A DNA stretch of 64,000 bases from assembly GCF_001552195.1 (NCBI RefSeq), contig NZ_BCQS01000039.1, forward strand, positions 25,042 through 89,041, read 5' to 3'. The notes under the pieces are model-generated. The model was not told the origin of the DNA, searched no databases, and saw nothing but the letters and a program-made list of their open reading frames with translations. The position numbers were made by a program, and so were the translations under genes. This document shows positions 7,982 through 18,690 of this stretch, one piece after another; the first letter of the stretch is position 1, and each line of letters starts with the position of its first letter. This DNA comes from Actinomadura latina NBRC 106108. Its GTDB lineage: Bacteria; Actinomycetota; Actinomycetes; Streptosporangiales; Streptosporangiaceae.

Positions 7982-9086
7982 CTGCTCCTCCTGAGTGCGT
8001 GGTGGTTGGCCCCGATGTGGCTGTCGATGCGGAACCGCGCGGCCCGGGAGCCTGGTCGCGCCTCATGAGCACGCGGCGCCGGACGGCGCCGCCGATGTCG
8101 CGCAGTCCTCCCTGGAGACCGCGCGGGAAGGCCAGCGTCACCACGATGAGGACGAGGCCGTAGACGGCGAGGGGCAGGTTCGAGGCGATGTTGTGCGACA
8201 GGCCGGACGAGGACGACAGGTCCGACGCCCACGTCGGCACGTAGACGAGGATCAGCGACCCCCACACGGCCCCGGTCAGGCTGCCGAGGCCGCCGATGAT
8301 GATCGCGGCGATCAGCTGGAGGGAGAGCGTGAGCGGGAACGCGCCCGGCGCGGCGAGCGTCGCGACGACGGCGAGCAGCCCGCCGCCGAGGCCGGCGCAG
8401 GCCGCCGACACGACGGTCGCGGCGATCCGCAGCCGGGCGACGCGGACCCCGCTGAGCGCGGCGGCGATCTCGTCGTCGCGGCTGGCCCGCAGCGTCCGGC
8501 CGAACCGGCCGCGGGTCAGGTTGGCGAGCAGGAAGAGCGTGATGACGGCGCCGAGGCAGGCGATCCACGCCTGCCAGCGCTCCAGCGGGAACGTGGCGCC
8601 GAGCGACTCGGGCGGGATCGGCGGGACGAGCGTCAGCCCGTTCTGCCCGCCGAGCAGGTCGGTGAGCGGCTCGTAGTTGGCGAGGCCGGGCAGCCCGACC
8701 GCGAACGCGAGGGTGGCGCCGGCGAGGTAGGGGCCGTGCAGCCGGGCGGCGACCGCGCCGACCAGCACGCCCGCGACCGCGGTGACGCCGGCCGCCGCGG
8801 CGAGGACGGCGGCGAGCGGCCAGCCCCAGTGCCCGATGACGAGCGCGGCGGTGTAGGCGCCGACCGCCATGAACGCGCCGTGCCCGAGGGAGATCTGCCC
8901 GCCGAGGCCGGTCAGCACGGTCAGGCCCGCCACCGCGCAGGTGAGGTAGGCGACCTGCGCGATCTGCAGGTCCCGGTAGGGGCCGACCGCCGTCGTCAGG
9001 AAGTACAGCGCGGCGATCGCCGCCAGGGCGCCCGCGGTGTGCCGCGTCAGCGTGGAGCGGCGCAGGACGTTCAGGACGGTGTCCAC
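7902..9086 (-). CDS. livM: Branched-chain amino acid-type ABC transporter permease LivM
   Basis: This 394-residue permease has about nine transmembrane segments and the family motif GLGGQISLGHGAFMAVGAYT near residue 60. IGGLGSLTGAVWG near residue 265 marks the cytoplasmic coupling region. The membrane part ends near residue 335. After it comes a polar tail of about 60 residues, whose last 26 codons are read in another frame over the start of livK: the genes overlap by 80 bases. The family usually ends near 340 residues, so the tail may reflect loss of an earlier stop. The start is a GTG or ATG four bases after the livH stop, implying coupling. Confidence 0.88.
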   Translation of the reverse strand: MDTVLNVLRRSTLTRHTAGALAAIAALYFLTTAVGPYRDLQIAQVAYLTCAVAGLTVLTGLGGQISLGHGAFMAVGAYTAALVIGHWGWPLAAVLAAAAGVTAVAGVLVGAVAARLHGPYLAGATLAFAVGLPGLANYEPLTDLLGGQNGLTLVPPIPPESLGATFPLERWQAWIACLGAVITLFLLANLTRGRFGRTLRASRDDEIAAALSGVRVARLRIAATVVSAACAGLGGGLLAVVATLAAPGAFPLTLSLQLIAAIIIGGLGSLTGAVWGSLILVYVPTWASDLSSSSGLSHNIASNLPLAVYGLVLIVVTLAFPRGLQGGLRDIGGAVRRRVLMRRDQAPGPRGSASTATSGPTTTHSGGADEENADKGARRDDRGDAGGRGERLRR

Positions 9087-9090
9087 CGCG

Positions 9091-9969
9091 CTACACCCGC
9101 CTTCCGGTGCTCACCGCGAACAGGCCGTTGGGTCTGACCATCAGGACGGTGATGAGCGCGGCGAGCGCCCCGAAGGTGACCAGGTCCGAGCTGACGTAGC
9201 CGGACACGTAGCTGAGCGCGCAGCCGAGCAGCAGCCCGCCGATGACGGCCCCGGCCGGGCTGTCCAGCCCGCCGATCACCGCCGCGGTGAACCCGAAGAC
9301 GAGCATCACGTCGAACTGGGCGGGCCCCACGAACACCGACGGGGCGATCAGCACCCCGGCGAGCGACCCGACGAGCGCCGCGAGCGCCCAGCCGAGCGTC
9401 AGCATCCGGCCGACGCGGACGCCCTGCAGCCGGGCGATCTCGGGGGCGAACGCGGACGCCCGCAGCCGCAGCCCGAGGTCGGTGCGGACGAACAGCAGCG
9501 TCAGCAGCACCATGACTCCCGCGACCGCGCCGATGACGAACAGGTCGAACGGCGACAGCAGCAGCCGCGTCCCGGCCACCGACAGGCCCTTGATGGTGAA
9601 GGCGGGCGGGTAGGAGTGCGGCGTGTCGCCCCAGATCATCCCCGCCCCGGCCTGCAGCAGCACGTACAGCCCCAGCGTCACGATGACGGCGTTCAGCGGC
9701 GGCTTGTTCTCCACCGGCCGCACCACCACCCGCTCGATGACGGCGCCGAGCACCAGCCCGGACACCAGCGCGACGCCGAGCGCCAGCCAGTAGGAGCCGC
9801 CGCCGTCGATGACGCTCCACGCCAGGAACGTCGTGAACATCAGCATCCCGCCCTGCGCGAAGTTCACGATCCGGGTGGCCCGCCAGATCAGCACCAGCGC
9901 GAGCGCGACCGCCGCGAACACCACGCCGGAGGTGATGCCGGCGAGCGTGAGATTGATGAAGCGGACCAT
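9091..9969 (-). CDS. livH: Branched-chain amino acid-type ABC transporter permease LivH
   Basis: This 292-residue inner-membrane permease starts MVRFINLTLAGITSG and has the LivH motif NFAQGGMLMFTTFLAW near residue 43. IGGLDSPAGAVIGGLLLG lies near residue 230. Its ATG overlaps the livF stop by one base (TGATG), which fixes the start; a longer reading frame upstream is only the shadow of livF. With LivM it forms the translocation pore driven by LivF and LivG. Confidence 0.9.
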   Translation of the reverse strand: MVRFINLTLAGITSGVVFAAVALALVLIWRATRIVNFAQGGMLMFTTFLAWSVIDGGGSYWLALGVALVSGLVLGAVIERVVVRPVENKPPLNAVIVTLGLYVLLQAGAGMIWGDTPHSYPPAFTIKGLSVAGTRLLLSPFDLFVIGAVAGVMVLLTLLFVRTDLGLRLRASAFAPEIARLQGVRVGRMLTLGWALAALVGSLAGVLIAPSVFVGPAQFDVMLVFGFTAAVIGGLDSPAGAVIGGLLLGCALSYVSGYVSSDLVTFGALAALITVLMVRPNGLFAVSTGRRV

Positions 9970-10676
9970 CAGAACCCCAGGTAGGCGTGGCGGAGGCGGT
10001 CGTCGGCGGCGATGGTCGCGGCGGCCTCCGCCGCCACGACCGAGCCGAGGTCGAGCACGACCGCGCGGTCGGCGACCGACAGCGCGCTGCGGGCGTTCTG
10101 CTCGACGAGCAGCACGGTGCGGCCGTCCTCGTCGCACAGCCGCCGCAGCACGGCCATGAGCTGCGCGACCACGCGCGGCGCCAGGCCGAGGGACGGCTCG
10201 TCCACCAGCAGCAGCCGCGGCGCGCCGGTGAGCGCGCGGGCCAGCGCGAGCATCTGCCGCTCGCCGCCGGACAGCGTCGCCGCGGTCTTCGCCCGGCGCT
10301 CGGCGAGCGCCGGGAACAGCTCGTACATCTCGGCGATCCGCCGCGTCAGGGCGGCCCGGTCGCGCCGCCACAGGCCGCCGAGCCGCAGGTTGTCCTCGAC
10401 GGTCAGCTCGACGATGACGCCGCCGCTCTGCGGGACGTGCGCGACCCCGAGCCGGACGATGTCCTCGACCGGCGACCGGGTGATGTCCTTCCCGTCCAGC
10501 TCGACGCGTCCCGCCCTGGGCCGCAGCAGGCCGGAGATCGTGCGCAGCAGCGTGGTCTTCCCGGCCCCGTTCGCCCCCAGCACGGCGGTCACGGAGCCCT
10601 CGTCCACCGAGAGGTCCACGCCGCCGAGCGCGCGGACCGCCCCGTAGTGGACCGTGAGGTCCTTCACCTCAAGCAC
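9969..10676 (-). CDS. livF: ABC transporter ATP-binding protein LivF
   Basis: This 235-residue cytoplasmic ATPase has Walker A GANGAGKTTLLRT (near residue 34), signature LSGGERQMLALARAL and Walker B LLLVDEPSLGLAP. It is complete, with a GTG start at 10676 overlapping the livG stop by eight bases. It belongs to the LivF branch (short, with the switch VLLVEQNARSALSVADR). Confidence 0.92.
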   Translation of the reverse strand: MLEVKDLTVHYGAVRALGGVDLSVDEGSVTAVLGANGAGKTTLLRTISGLLRPRAGRVELDGKDITRSPVEDIVRLGVAHVPQSGGVIVELTVEDNLRLGGLWRRDRAALTRRIAEMYELFPALAERRAKTAATLSGGERQMLALARALTGAPRLLLVDEPSLGLAPRVVAQLMAVLRRLCDEDGRTVLLVEQNARSALSVADRAVVLDLGSVVAAEAAATIAADDRLRHAYLGF

Positions 10677-11448
10677 CGGCGACCTCCTCGCCCAGGTAGG
10701 CGTCCAGGACGGCGGGGTCGTCGCGCACGTCCGCGGGCGCGCCGTCGGCGATGACCTTGCCGAAGTCCAGCACGACGACCCGGTCGCAGACGTTCATCAC
10801 GAGATCCATGTGGTGCTCGACGAGCACGACCGCCGGCCCGCCGCGCAGCCCGCGGATCAGCTCCGCCAGCTCGTCCATCTCCGCCGCCGACAGCCCGGCC
10901 GCCGGCTCGTCCAGCAGCAGCAGCTCCGGCTCGGCGACCAGCGCCCGCGCCAGCGCGACCCGCTTCTGCACGCCGTAGGGCAGCTGGCCGGGCAGCCGCC
11001 CGGCCTCCCCCGCCACGCCCAGCTCCGCGAGCCGGGCCATCGCCCGCTCCCGCAGCGCGGCCTCGTCGCGGTCGGCGCGCGGCAGCGCGAACAGCCCGGA
11101 CCAGAATCCGGCCCGCGCCCGCCTGTCGGCCCCGACCATCACGTTCTCCAGGACCGTCAGGCCCGGGAAGAGCCCGAGCCCCTGCAGCGTGCGGGCGATG
11201 CCGAGCCGGGTCAGGTCGTGCGGCCGATGCCGGCCGAGCGCCCCGCCCCGCCACCGCACCTCGCCCGACTCCGGCCGGACGAATCCGCACACGACGTTGA
11301 ACAGGGTGGTCTTGCCGGCGCCGTTCGGGCCGATCACGCCGGTGACCCGGCCCTGCGGCGCGGACAGCGACACGCCGTCCAGTGCGACCAGCCCGGCGAA
11401 GCGGACGGTCACCTCTCGTAGTTCCAGGATCCCAGAGGAGCCGGACAT
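10669..11448 (-). CDS. livG: ABC transporter ATP-binding protein LivG
   Basis: This 259-residue ATPase has Walker A GPNGAGKTTLFNVVCG, Walker B LLLLDEPAAGLS and H-loop VVLVEHHMDLVM. The signature segment reads QLPYGVQKRVALARAL in place of LSGGQ, which is normal for LivG proteins. It is the first gene of the operon. The TACCGACTGGTCGGAT operator lies 56 bases upstream of its start, so the whole transporter is probably under the control of the divergent TetR regulator. Confidence 0.92.
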   Translation of the reverse strand: MSGSSGILELREVTVRFAGLVALDGVSLSAPQGRVTGVIGPNGAGKTTLFNVVCGFVRPESGEVRWRGGALGRHRPHDLTRLGIARTLQGLGLFPGLTVLENVMVGADRRARAGFWSGLFALPRADRDEAALRERAMARLAELGVAGEAGRLPGQLPYGVQKRVALARALVAEPELLLLDEPAAGLSAAEMDELAELIRGLRGGPAVVLVEHHMDLVMNVCDRVVVLDFGKVIADGAPADVRDDPAVLDAYLGEEVAGA

Positions 11449-11503
11449 ATCGCCTCACCTCCCCCGATGAATCATCGTGAATCCACCGAGGCCGAAATAC
11501 ACA

Positions 11504-11519
11504 TACCGACTGGTCGGAT
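11504..11519. promoter_or_regulatory. TetR-type operator, copy 1 (liv/tetR)
   Basis: The palindrome TACCGACTGGTCGGAT sits between the divergent livG and tetR genes. It is one of five matching sites in 4.5 kb, each in front of a transcription unit, and could control both directions here. Confidence 0.75.
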
Positions 11520-11679
11520 TCCATGAAGATAGAATCATCGGGCACCCCCGGTCAACAGCCGAAGCCCAGGTCTCCGCACAGCCGCGCCCCGCACCGCCGG
11601 TAGGCTGTCGGCGATCTACGGGCGGCCGCCGCCGGGACGGCCCGCGACCCCGGGGCATTCCCGGAACGGAGGTGGAGTC

Positions 11680-12285
11680 ATGACGCAGGCGCCCGCAGGC
11701 CGACTGCCCGGCAACCTGCCACTGCCCGACCGGCTGCTGGCCGTGGCGACCCGCCTGTTCGCCGAGAAGGGCTTCGAGAACACCTCGGTGCAGGAGATCG
11801 TGAACGCCGCCGGCGTCACCAAGGGAGCCATGTACCACTACTTCGGCTCCAAGGACGATCTCCTCTACGAGATCTACCACCGGCTCCTCGGCCTGCAGAT
11901 GTCGCGCCTGGAGCAGATCGCGAGCGGCCCCGGCACCGCCGAGGACCGCCTGCACGCCGCCGCCGTCGACGTCCTCAACACCTCGTTCCTCTACCTGGAC
12001 GACTTCACGGTCTTCTTCCGCTCCACGCACCTGCTGCCCCGCGACCGCCGCGAGGCCGTCCGGGCCGAGCGGCGCCGCTACCACGAGCGCTTCCGCGCCC
12101 TCGTCGAGGAGGGCCAGCGCGAGGGCGCCTTCCGCACCGCCACGCCCGCCGACATCGCCGTCCACTTCTTCTTCGGCACCGTCCACCAGATCGGAGTCTG
12201 GTACCGCCCCGGCGGCACCCTGAAGACCGAGGCGATCAGCAGCCACTACGTGGACCTCTTCCTCAACGGCCTGAAGGACGCGTAG
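11680..12285 (+). CDS. TetR family transcriptional regulator
   Basis: This regulator has 201 residues. An N-terminal TetR helix-turn-helix runs from about residue 17 to 63 (ATRLFAEKGFENTSVQEIV, then GVTKGAMYHYFGSKDDLLYE). A ligand domain follows, resembling FadR/KstR2-type TetR proteins that sense acyl-CoA. The ATG has GGAGGTGGAG upstream. It is divergent from livGFHMK and convergent with the acyl-CoA ligase. The five TACCGAC palindromes around it are its likely operators, which makes it a local repressor of uptake and CoA activation. Ligand identity is unknown. Confidence 0.9.
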   Translation: MTQAPAGRLPGNLPLPDRLLAVATRLFAEKGFENTSVQEIVNAAGVTKGAMYHYFGSKDDLLYEIYHRLLGLQMSRLEQIASGPGTAEDRLHAAAVDVLNTSFLYLDDFTVFFRSTHLLPRDRREAVRAERRRYHERFRALVEEGQREGAFRTATPADIAVHFFFGTVHQIGVWYRPGGTLKTEAISSHYVDLFLNGLKDA

Positions 12286-12299
12286 TCCCCCAGGGGCCG

Positions 12300-13946
<1,647 letters not shown>

Positions 13947-14011
13947 GGCAATTCTCCGAAAGACGCGCGACGGCGGGGGAATGGGGTCGGGAAGCGTGCG
14001 GACACAGCACA

Positions 14012-14027
14012 TACCGACCGGTCGGTT
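14012..14027. promoter_or_regulatory. TetR-type operator, copy 2 (acyl-CoA ligase)
   Basis: TACCGACCGGTCGGTT lies 66 bases upstream of the acyl-CoA ligase start. Its core ACCGACCGGTCGGT is a perfect palindrome. Confidence 0.78.
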
Positions 14028-14058
14028 CACCATAATTTCCGTGGCCTGGCGCCGTCAA

Positions 14059-14511
14059 TCAGCCGACGAGGACGGAGAGGGTTTCTGCGACGCAGACGGG
14101 CTTGCCTCCGCCCTCGCATTCGATCGTGACGCGGACCGTGGCGCGGGCGCCCGCGGAGCCGCGGTCCAGTGACAGCAGCTCGGCGCCCGCGCGGACCCGG
14201 GAGCCGACCGGGACCGGCGCCGGGAAGCGGACCTTGTTCGCGCCGTAGTTCACGCCCATCCGCAGGCCCTCGACGCGGTAGATCTCGGCGGCGAGCATCG
14301 GGATCAGCGAGAGCGTGAGGTAGCCGTGCGCGATCGTCCCGCCGAACGGCCCGCCGGCGGCGCGTTCCGGGTCGACGTGGATCCACTGGTGGTCGCCGGT
14401 CGCGTCCGCGAACAGGTTCACCTGCTCCTGCGTGATCGTGTGCCACCCGCTGTGGCCGAGGTGGGTTCCGACGGCCTTCTCGTAGTCGTCCACGCCGCTG
14501 AACGTCCGCAT
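14059..14511 (-). CDS. MaoC family dehydratase
   Basis: This single-hot-dog enzyme has 150 residues. The hydratase signature FADATGDHQWIHVDPERA holds the catalytic Asp and His near residues 36 and 41, and GGTIAHGYLTLSLIP follows near residue 58. It probably hydrates an enoyl-CoA in the breakdown of whatever acid the neighbouring ligase activates. The ATG at 14511 begins the conserved MRTFSGVDDYEKAVG. The operator at 14567-14582 lies 56 bases upstream. Confidence 0.9.
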   Translation of the reverse strand: MRTFSGVDDYEKAVGTHLGHSGWHTITQEQVNLFADATGDHQWIHVDPERAAGGPFGGTIAHGYLTLSLIPMLAAEIYRVEGLRMGVNYGANKVRFPAPVPVGSRVRAGAELLSLDRGSAGARATVRVTIECEGGGKPVCVAETLSVLVG

Positions 14512-14566
14512 GGGAGTGACCTCCGTCCGGGCGCCCGCCCGCCGGGCGCGCGCCTCGATGACAACA

Positions 14567-14582
14567 TACCGACCGGTTGGTA
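14567..14582. promoter_or_regulatory. TetR-type operator, copy 3 (maoC)
   Basis: TACCGACCGGTTGGTA extends with flanking CA and TG to a 20-base near-perfect palindrome. Together with the hairpin at 14615-14656 it is all I see in the 329-base stretch 14512-14840, which holds no gene. Confidence 0.78.
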
Positions 14583-14614
14583 TGCAACGGTGGAGGCGAA
14601 GAGGCCGGCGGACG

Positions 14615-14656
14615 GGACGGTTCCGCGGCGTCCGCCCCGGCACCGCGGAACCGTCC
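14615..14656 (-). terminator. Terminator-like hairpin downstream of the phosphotransferase gene
   Basis: A perfect 14-base inverted repeat (14615-14628 with 14643-14656, loop of 14) lies downstream of the minus-strand gene that ends at 14841 and ahead of the maoC promoter. It probably separates these two transcripts. Confidence 0.6.
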
Positions 14657-14840
14657 AGCCCGCCGGCAGGTCGCCGGCGCGGGGCGGGTGACGCGCGGGC
14701 TCCCCTCCGCGCCCGCCGGCACCGCCGCGATCCGGCTCCACCATGCACAGCGCGCACAGCCCGTGATGTGTCACACACGATAGCGGTACGGTGGTCTACC
14801 AGCGGCGATGCGTTGCGGCGGTTTCCATGGACCAGCGCCC

Positions 14841-15863
14841 TCAGCCGTCCAGGGCGGCCAGACCCGACCGCAGCAGCGGCTCGACGGCCGCGCCGACCGA
14901 GTCGAACCCCCTCCCCACGGTCTGGCCGTGGATGTACCGGTAGTGGATGCCCTCGGAGATCACGGCGAGCTTGAAGCAGGCCAGCGCGACGTAGAAGCCG
15001 ATCGACGACAGGTCCCGGCCGCTGCGCCCGGCGTAGCGGGCCACCACCTCGTCCGGCGCCGGGAAGCCGGGCGCGCTCGCGGCGTCGCGCGCGCCGGGGG
15101 CCGGGGCGCCGTGCCCCATGTACACCAGGAGCAGCGCCAGGTCCGTCAGCGGGTCGCCGAGCGTCGCCATCTCCCAGTCGAGGACGGCGGCGATGCGGCC
15201 GCGCGAGTCGACGAGGAGGTTGTCGAGCCGGTAGTCGCCGTGCACGATCGCGGGCGCCGACCCGGCCGGCAGGTTCGCCTCCAGGAGCGCGTGCAGTTCG
15301 TCGGCGGCCGGGAGATCGCGGCTGCGGGAGGCGTCCAGCTGCTTCTTCCAGCGGCGCACCTGGCGGGCGAGGAATCCGTCGGGACGGCCGAAGCCGGCCA
15401 GGCCCACCTCCGCCGGGTCGACGCCGTGCAGGTCGACGAGCGTGTCGATCATCCGGTCGGCGATCCGCGCCACGCGGGCCGGGCCGAGGGGCGCCAGCTC
15501 GGCGGCGCTCCGGTACGGCGTGCCCTCGACCATCTCCATGACGTAGAACGGCGCGCCGATCACGTCCGGGTCCTCGCACAGCGCGTACGTCTCCGGGACG
15601 GGCACCGCGGTGCCGGCCAGCGCCGTCATCACCCGGTACTCGCGCGCCATGTCGTGGGCGGTCGCGAGCACGTGGCCGAGCGGCGGCCGCCGGACGATCC
15701 AGGAGCCGCGCCCGTCGGTCACCTCGTAGGTGAGGTTGGACCGCCCGCCGTCGACGAGCCGCGCGCGCAGCGGGCCGGCGGCCTCCGGGCGGACCCGCCG
15801 GAAGAACTCCGCGAACCGGTCCAGCGCCAGCCCCGGGACGTCGCTCTCCTCGAATGCCCGCAC
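14841..15863 (-). CDS. APH-like phosphotransferase family protein
   Basis: This aminoglycoside-phosphotransferase-fold protein has 340 residues. It has the catalytic loop IVHGDYRLDNLLVD near residue 208 and the metal-binding VLDWEMATLGDPLTDLA. Homologues are commonly linked to acyl-CoA dehydrogenases in fatty-acid and sterol breakdown, where they resemble the kinase domain of ACAD10/11 that phosphorylates 4-hydroxyacyl-CoAs. That role fits the acyl-CoA context but is inferred. It is not a drug-resistance kinase by context. The start is a GTG or ATG at 15863, with an operator 29 bases upstream. Confidence 0.82.
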   Translation of the reverse strand: MRAFEESDVPGLALDRFAEFFRRVRPEAAGPLRARLVDGGRSNLTYEVTDGRGSWIVRRPPLGHVLATAHDMAREYRVMTALAGTAVPVPETYALCEDPDVIGAPFYVMEMVEGTPYRSAAELAPLGPARVARIADRMIDTLVDLHGVDPAEVGLAGFGRPDGFLARQVRRWKKQLDASRSRDLPAADELHALLEANLPAGSAPAIVHGDYRLDNLLVDSRGRIAAVLDWEMATLGDPLTDLALLLVYMGHGAPAPGARDAASAPGFPAPDEVVARYAGRSGRDLSSIGFYVALACFKLAVISEGIHYRYIHGQTVGRGFDSVGAAVEPLLRSGLAALDG

Positions 15864-15891
15864 TGTGTCTCCTCAGCCGTCCAAAGCCTTG

Positions 15892-15907
15892 TACCGTCCG
15901 GTCGGTA
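15892..15907. promoter_or_regulatory. TetR-type operator, copy 4 (phosphotransferase)
   Basis: TACCGTCCGGTCGGTA, with one base in each half departing from perfect symmetry, lies 29 bases upstream of the phosphotransferase start. Confidence 0.7.
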
Positions 15908-16004
15908 TGGCGCAGGATGCCGGGGTGGACGCACTGGTGAGCGCGCATGCCGATGTCCCGGCCCACGCCGCCCCCGGGCGGGTATCCGCACGTAGATGAG
16001 ACCA

Positions 16005-16020
16005 TACCGACTGGTCGGTT
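16005..16020. promoter_or_regulatory. TetR-type operator, copy 5 (MFS transporter)
   Basis: TACCGACTGGTCGGTT lies about 134 bases upstream of the MFS gene. With copy 4 it occupies the 290-base divergent intergenic region, which holds nothing else I recognise. Confidence 0.75.
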
Positions 16021-16153
16021 TCAATGGCAGAAAGTTATTGCCATTCATGCTTCGCGGGTCTAACGTGACCGCACGACCGGCGGCGGAGGCGCATTTCGCC
16101 GCTCTGGTCAGGACCGGTTCTCGGGGGAGAACAGCGCCCGGAGGAGTCCCTGC

Positions 16154-17836
16154 ATGTCCGTTTCCTCGTCCACCGACGCCGGCGCCGCCGAGGGCGCCGC
16201 CGCACCGGGCCTCGCCGCCCGGCTGTGGCGCCGCGACCTCCCGCACTACCCCGAGTCGGGGCGCCGCTACGGCTATCTCGCGATCGTCGTCGTCACCACG
16301 ATCGTCCTGTACTACCTGCTCTACATCCAGTACGCCGTCGCGACGTCGATCATGTCGCACTACTCGATGACGTTCGCCTACTTCATCCTGCTGTCGGTGA
16401 TCGGCAACGCGATCGGCGCGTTCGCGTCGCTGCTCGCCGGGCTCGCCGACCGCTGGGGCCGCGCGAACCTCGTCGTGTACGGCCTGCTGATCGCCGGCCT
16501 GCTGGTGCTGGCGCTGCCGCACTCGCCGGGCAAGCACACGTTCCTCGTGCTGTTCGCGGCGCTCAGCTTCATCGAGGGCATCGTCCTCGTCGCGACCCCG
16601 GCGCTGATCCGCGACTTCTCGCCGCAGCTCGGCCGCGCCACCGCGATGGGCTTCTGGACGATGGGCCCGGTGCTCGGCAGCCTCGTCGTCACGACCGTGA
16701 CCAGCGCGACGCTCGACACCGCCGGCTGGCAGGACGAGCTGCGCTACTCCGGCTACACGGCCCTCGTCGTGTTCGTCATCGCGCTGTTCGGGCTGCGGGA
16801 GCTGTCCCCGGCGCTGCGCGACCAGATCATGGTCAGCATGCGCGACCGCGCGCTGATCGAGGCGCGCGCCAAGGGCATCGACCCCGACAAGCAGCTGTCC
16901 GGCCACTGGCGGCAGATGATGCGGCTGGACGTCGTCGGCTCCGCCTTCGCGATCAGCGTCTACCTGCTGCTCTACTACGCGGCCGTCGGCAACTTCGTCA
17001 TCTACTTCTCCGCCACCTTCGGCTACAGCGAGCAGCGCACCAACGGCCTCGCCAACTGGTACTGGGCGGCGAACGCGATCGCGCTCGTCGTGGCGGGGCT
17101 GCTGTCGGACCGGCTCGGCGTCCGCAAGCCGCTGATGGTCGTCGGCGGCGTCGGCTCCGTCGCGGCCACCGCGTACTTCGCGCAGCTGGCCGTCCACCCC
17201 GACACCGGCTACTACACCTTCGCGTGGCTCTTCATCGCCATCGGCGTCTTCGGCGGCCTGGCGTACGCGCCGTGGATGGCCGGCTTCACCGAGACCGTCG
17301 AGAAGCACAACCCGGCCGCCACCGCGACCGGGCTGGCCGTATGGGGATGGATCCTGCGGCTCGTCGTGGCCGGTTCGGCGGCCTTCGTCCCGCTGGTGGT
17401 GACGTCGGTGACGCCCCTCGTGGAGCACGGGCACGAGGTGCAGGTCGCCTCGAAGGAGGCGGCCCCCGCGCTGGCCGTCGTGAACCAGCATCCGCAGCTG
17501 TTCGCCGAGCTGGGCAAGTACCCCTCCGGCCAGGCCCCGCCGGAGCTGCAGGCCCGCGCCGCGAAGGAGGTCGGCCTGCCCGGCCTCGCGACCGTGCAGA
17601 AGGCGCAGCCGCAGCTGGCGGTCCTGAAGGAGCACGGCGCCGAGGTGCAGAAGGCGTCGGAGGAGGGCCCCGGCCAGTGGCGGACGTGGTGGTACGTCTG
17701 CCTGGGCGGCCAGATCCTCTTCCTGCCGTTCATCTTCATCATGACGGGACGCTGGAGCCCCAAGCGGGCCCGTGAGGACGCCGAGGCGCACCAGCGCGCG
17801 ATCGAGAAGGAGATGGCGGCGCTCAACAAGGACTGA
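16154..17836 (+). CDS. MFS transporter with a large late loop
   Basis: This 560-residue transporter has about twelve membrane segments. The loop 2-3 signature appears as GLADRWGRANLVVYG near residue 97, and the repeat in the second half as GLLSDRLGVRKPLM. It resembles metabolite:proton symporters or sugar/acid MFS carriers. Between the last two membrane helices is a hydrophilic, predicted helical insert of about 100 residues (roughly 420-520), where most MFS proteins have a short loop. An operator upstream places it in the TetR regulon, so it probably moves the same substrate or a product. GGAGGAG precedes the ATG. Confidence 0.85.
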   Translation: MSVSSSTDAGAAEGAAAPGLAARLWRRDLPHYPESGRRYGYLAIVVVTTIVLYYLLYIQYAVATSIMSHYSMTFAYFILLSVIGNAIGAFASLLAGLADRWGRANLVVYGLLIAGLLVLALPHSPGKHTFLVLFAALSFIEGIVLVATPALIRDFSPQLGRATAMGFWTMGPVLGSLVVTTVTSATLDTAGWQDELRYSGYTALVVFVIALFGLRELSPALRDQIMVSMRDRALIEARAKGIDPDKQLSGHWRQMMRLDVVGSAFAISVYLLLYYAAVGNFVIYFSATFGYSEQRTNGLANWYWAANAIALVVAGLLSDRLGVRKPLMVVGGVGSVAATAYFAQLAVHPDTGYYTFAWLFIAIGVFGGLAYAPWMAGFTETVEKHNPAATATGLAVWGWILRLVVAGSAAFVPLVVTSVTPLVEHGHEVQVASKEAAPALAVVNQHPQLFAELGKYPSGQAPPELQARAAKEVGLPGLATVQKAQPQLAVLKEHGAEVQKASEEGPGQWRTWWYVCLGGQILFLPFIFIMTGRWSPKRAREDAEAHQRAIEKEMAALNKD

Positions 17837-17855
17837 TCGGACCATCTCGGATCAC

Positions 17856-17892
17856 GAGCCCCCGGCCGGGCCCTCCCCCCAGCCGGGGGCTC
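17856..17892 (+). terminator. Terminator-like hairpin after the MFS gene
   Basis: An 11-base perfect inverted repeat (GAGCCCCCGGC at 17856-17866 with 17882-17892) begins 20 bases after the MFS stop. Confidence 0.7.
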
Positions 17893-17957
17893 GCCGCGCC
17901 CCAAGCATTCTTCACGTTGTGCACACATCCGCCTCCGGACGGTAATAGGGTGGTCAT

Positions 17958-18690
17958 GTGCAGCTTCGGTATTCCTTCCAGCTCTACCCCACCGCCGGGA
18001 CGCCCGCGAGGCCGGGCTGCCGTTCCCGACGGCGGCCGCGCTGTCGGCGGCGATGACGGCGGCGAAGAAGACGCCGGAGCGCTGCTGGCTGGGTGAGGTG
18101 TCGTCGGTGGTGCTGCAGCAGTCGCTGCGGGATCTGGAGGCGGCCTACCGGGCGTTCTTTGAAGGCCTGGCCGGCAGGCGCCCGAAGGTGGGGGCGCCGC
18201 GGTTCAAGTCCCGCAAGGACAACCGCCAGTCGGTCCGGTTCACCGCCAACGCCCGCTCGTCGATCACGCCGGGCGGCAAGCTCGCGCTGCCCAAGGTCGG
18301 CGAGGTGAAGGTGCGCTGGTCGCGGCGGCTGCCGGCAATCCCCTCGACGGTGACCGTGGTCAAGGACGCCGCTGGGAGGTTCTTCGCCTCCTTCGTCGTC
18401 GAGAGCAGCGACGAACCGCTCCCAGAGCCCGGCACCGAAACGGGGGTCGATCTGGGGCTGGAGCACTTCGCCGTGCTATCGGACGGCCGCAAGATCGCTT
18501 CGCCGCGTTTCCTGCGCCGCGCCGAGAAGAAGCTGCGTAAGGCGCAGCAAGCCCTGTGCCGCAAGCAGAAGGGCTCGAGCAATCGCGACAAGGCCCGCAC
18601 CAAGGCCGCCCGTGCGCATGCGCGGGTCGCCGACGCGCGGCGCGAGTTCCACCACCGGCTGTCCACGGCACGCGGCGGGACGGCTCGTCG
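17958..18690 (+). pseudogene. tnpB: tnpB pseudogene, truncated and fused
   Basis: A GTG at 17958 begins VQLRYSFQLYPTAG, the canonical TnpB N-terminus. About 30 residues are then missing and the frame changes. The main part (from about 18010) continues AREAGLPFPTAAALS, ERCWLGEVSSVVLQQSLRDL, then RKDNRQSVRF and the RuvC-I motif TGVDLGLEHFAVLSDG. The sequence stops matching TnpB after REFHHRLST at about 18670, before RuvC-II, RuvC-III and the zinc ribbon. So this copy keeps RuvC-I but lacks the rest, the reverse of the relic at 122-972. It cannot be an active nuclease. Confidence 0.82.

Noticed and set aside
14841..15863. Aminoglycoside resistance kinase
   Set aside because: The fold is shared, but the sequence and the acyl-CoA neighbourhood fit the acyl-CoA-linked phosphotransferase group.
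14512..16005. Extension of the maoC frame upstream to 16005
   Set aside because: It runs through the operator, a terminator-like hairpin and the phosphotransferase gene in another frame. The conserved MaoC sequence starts at 14511.
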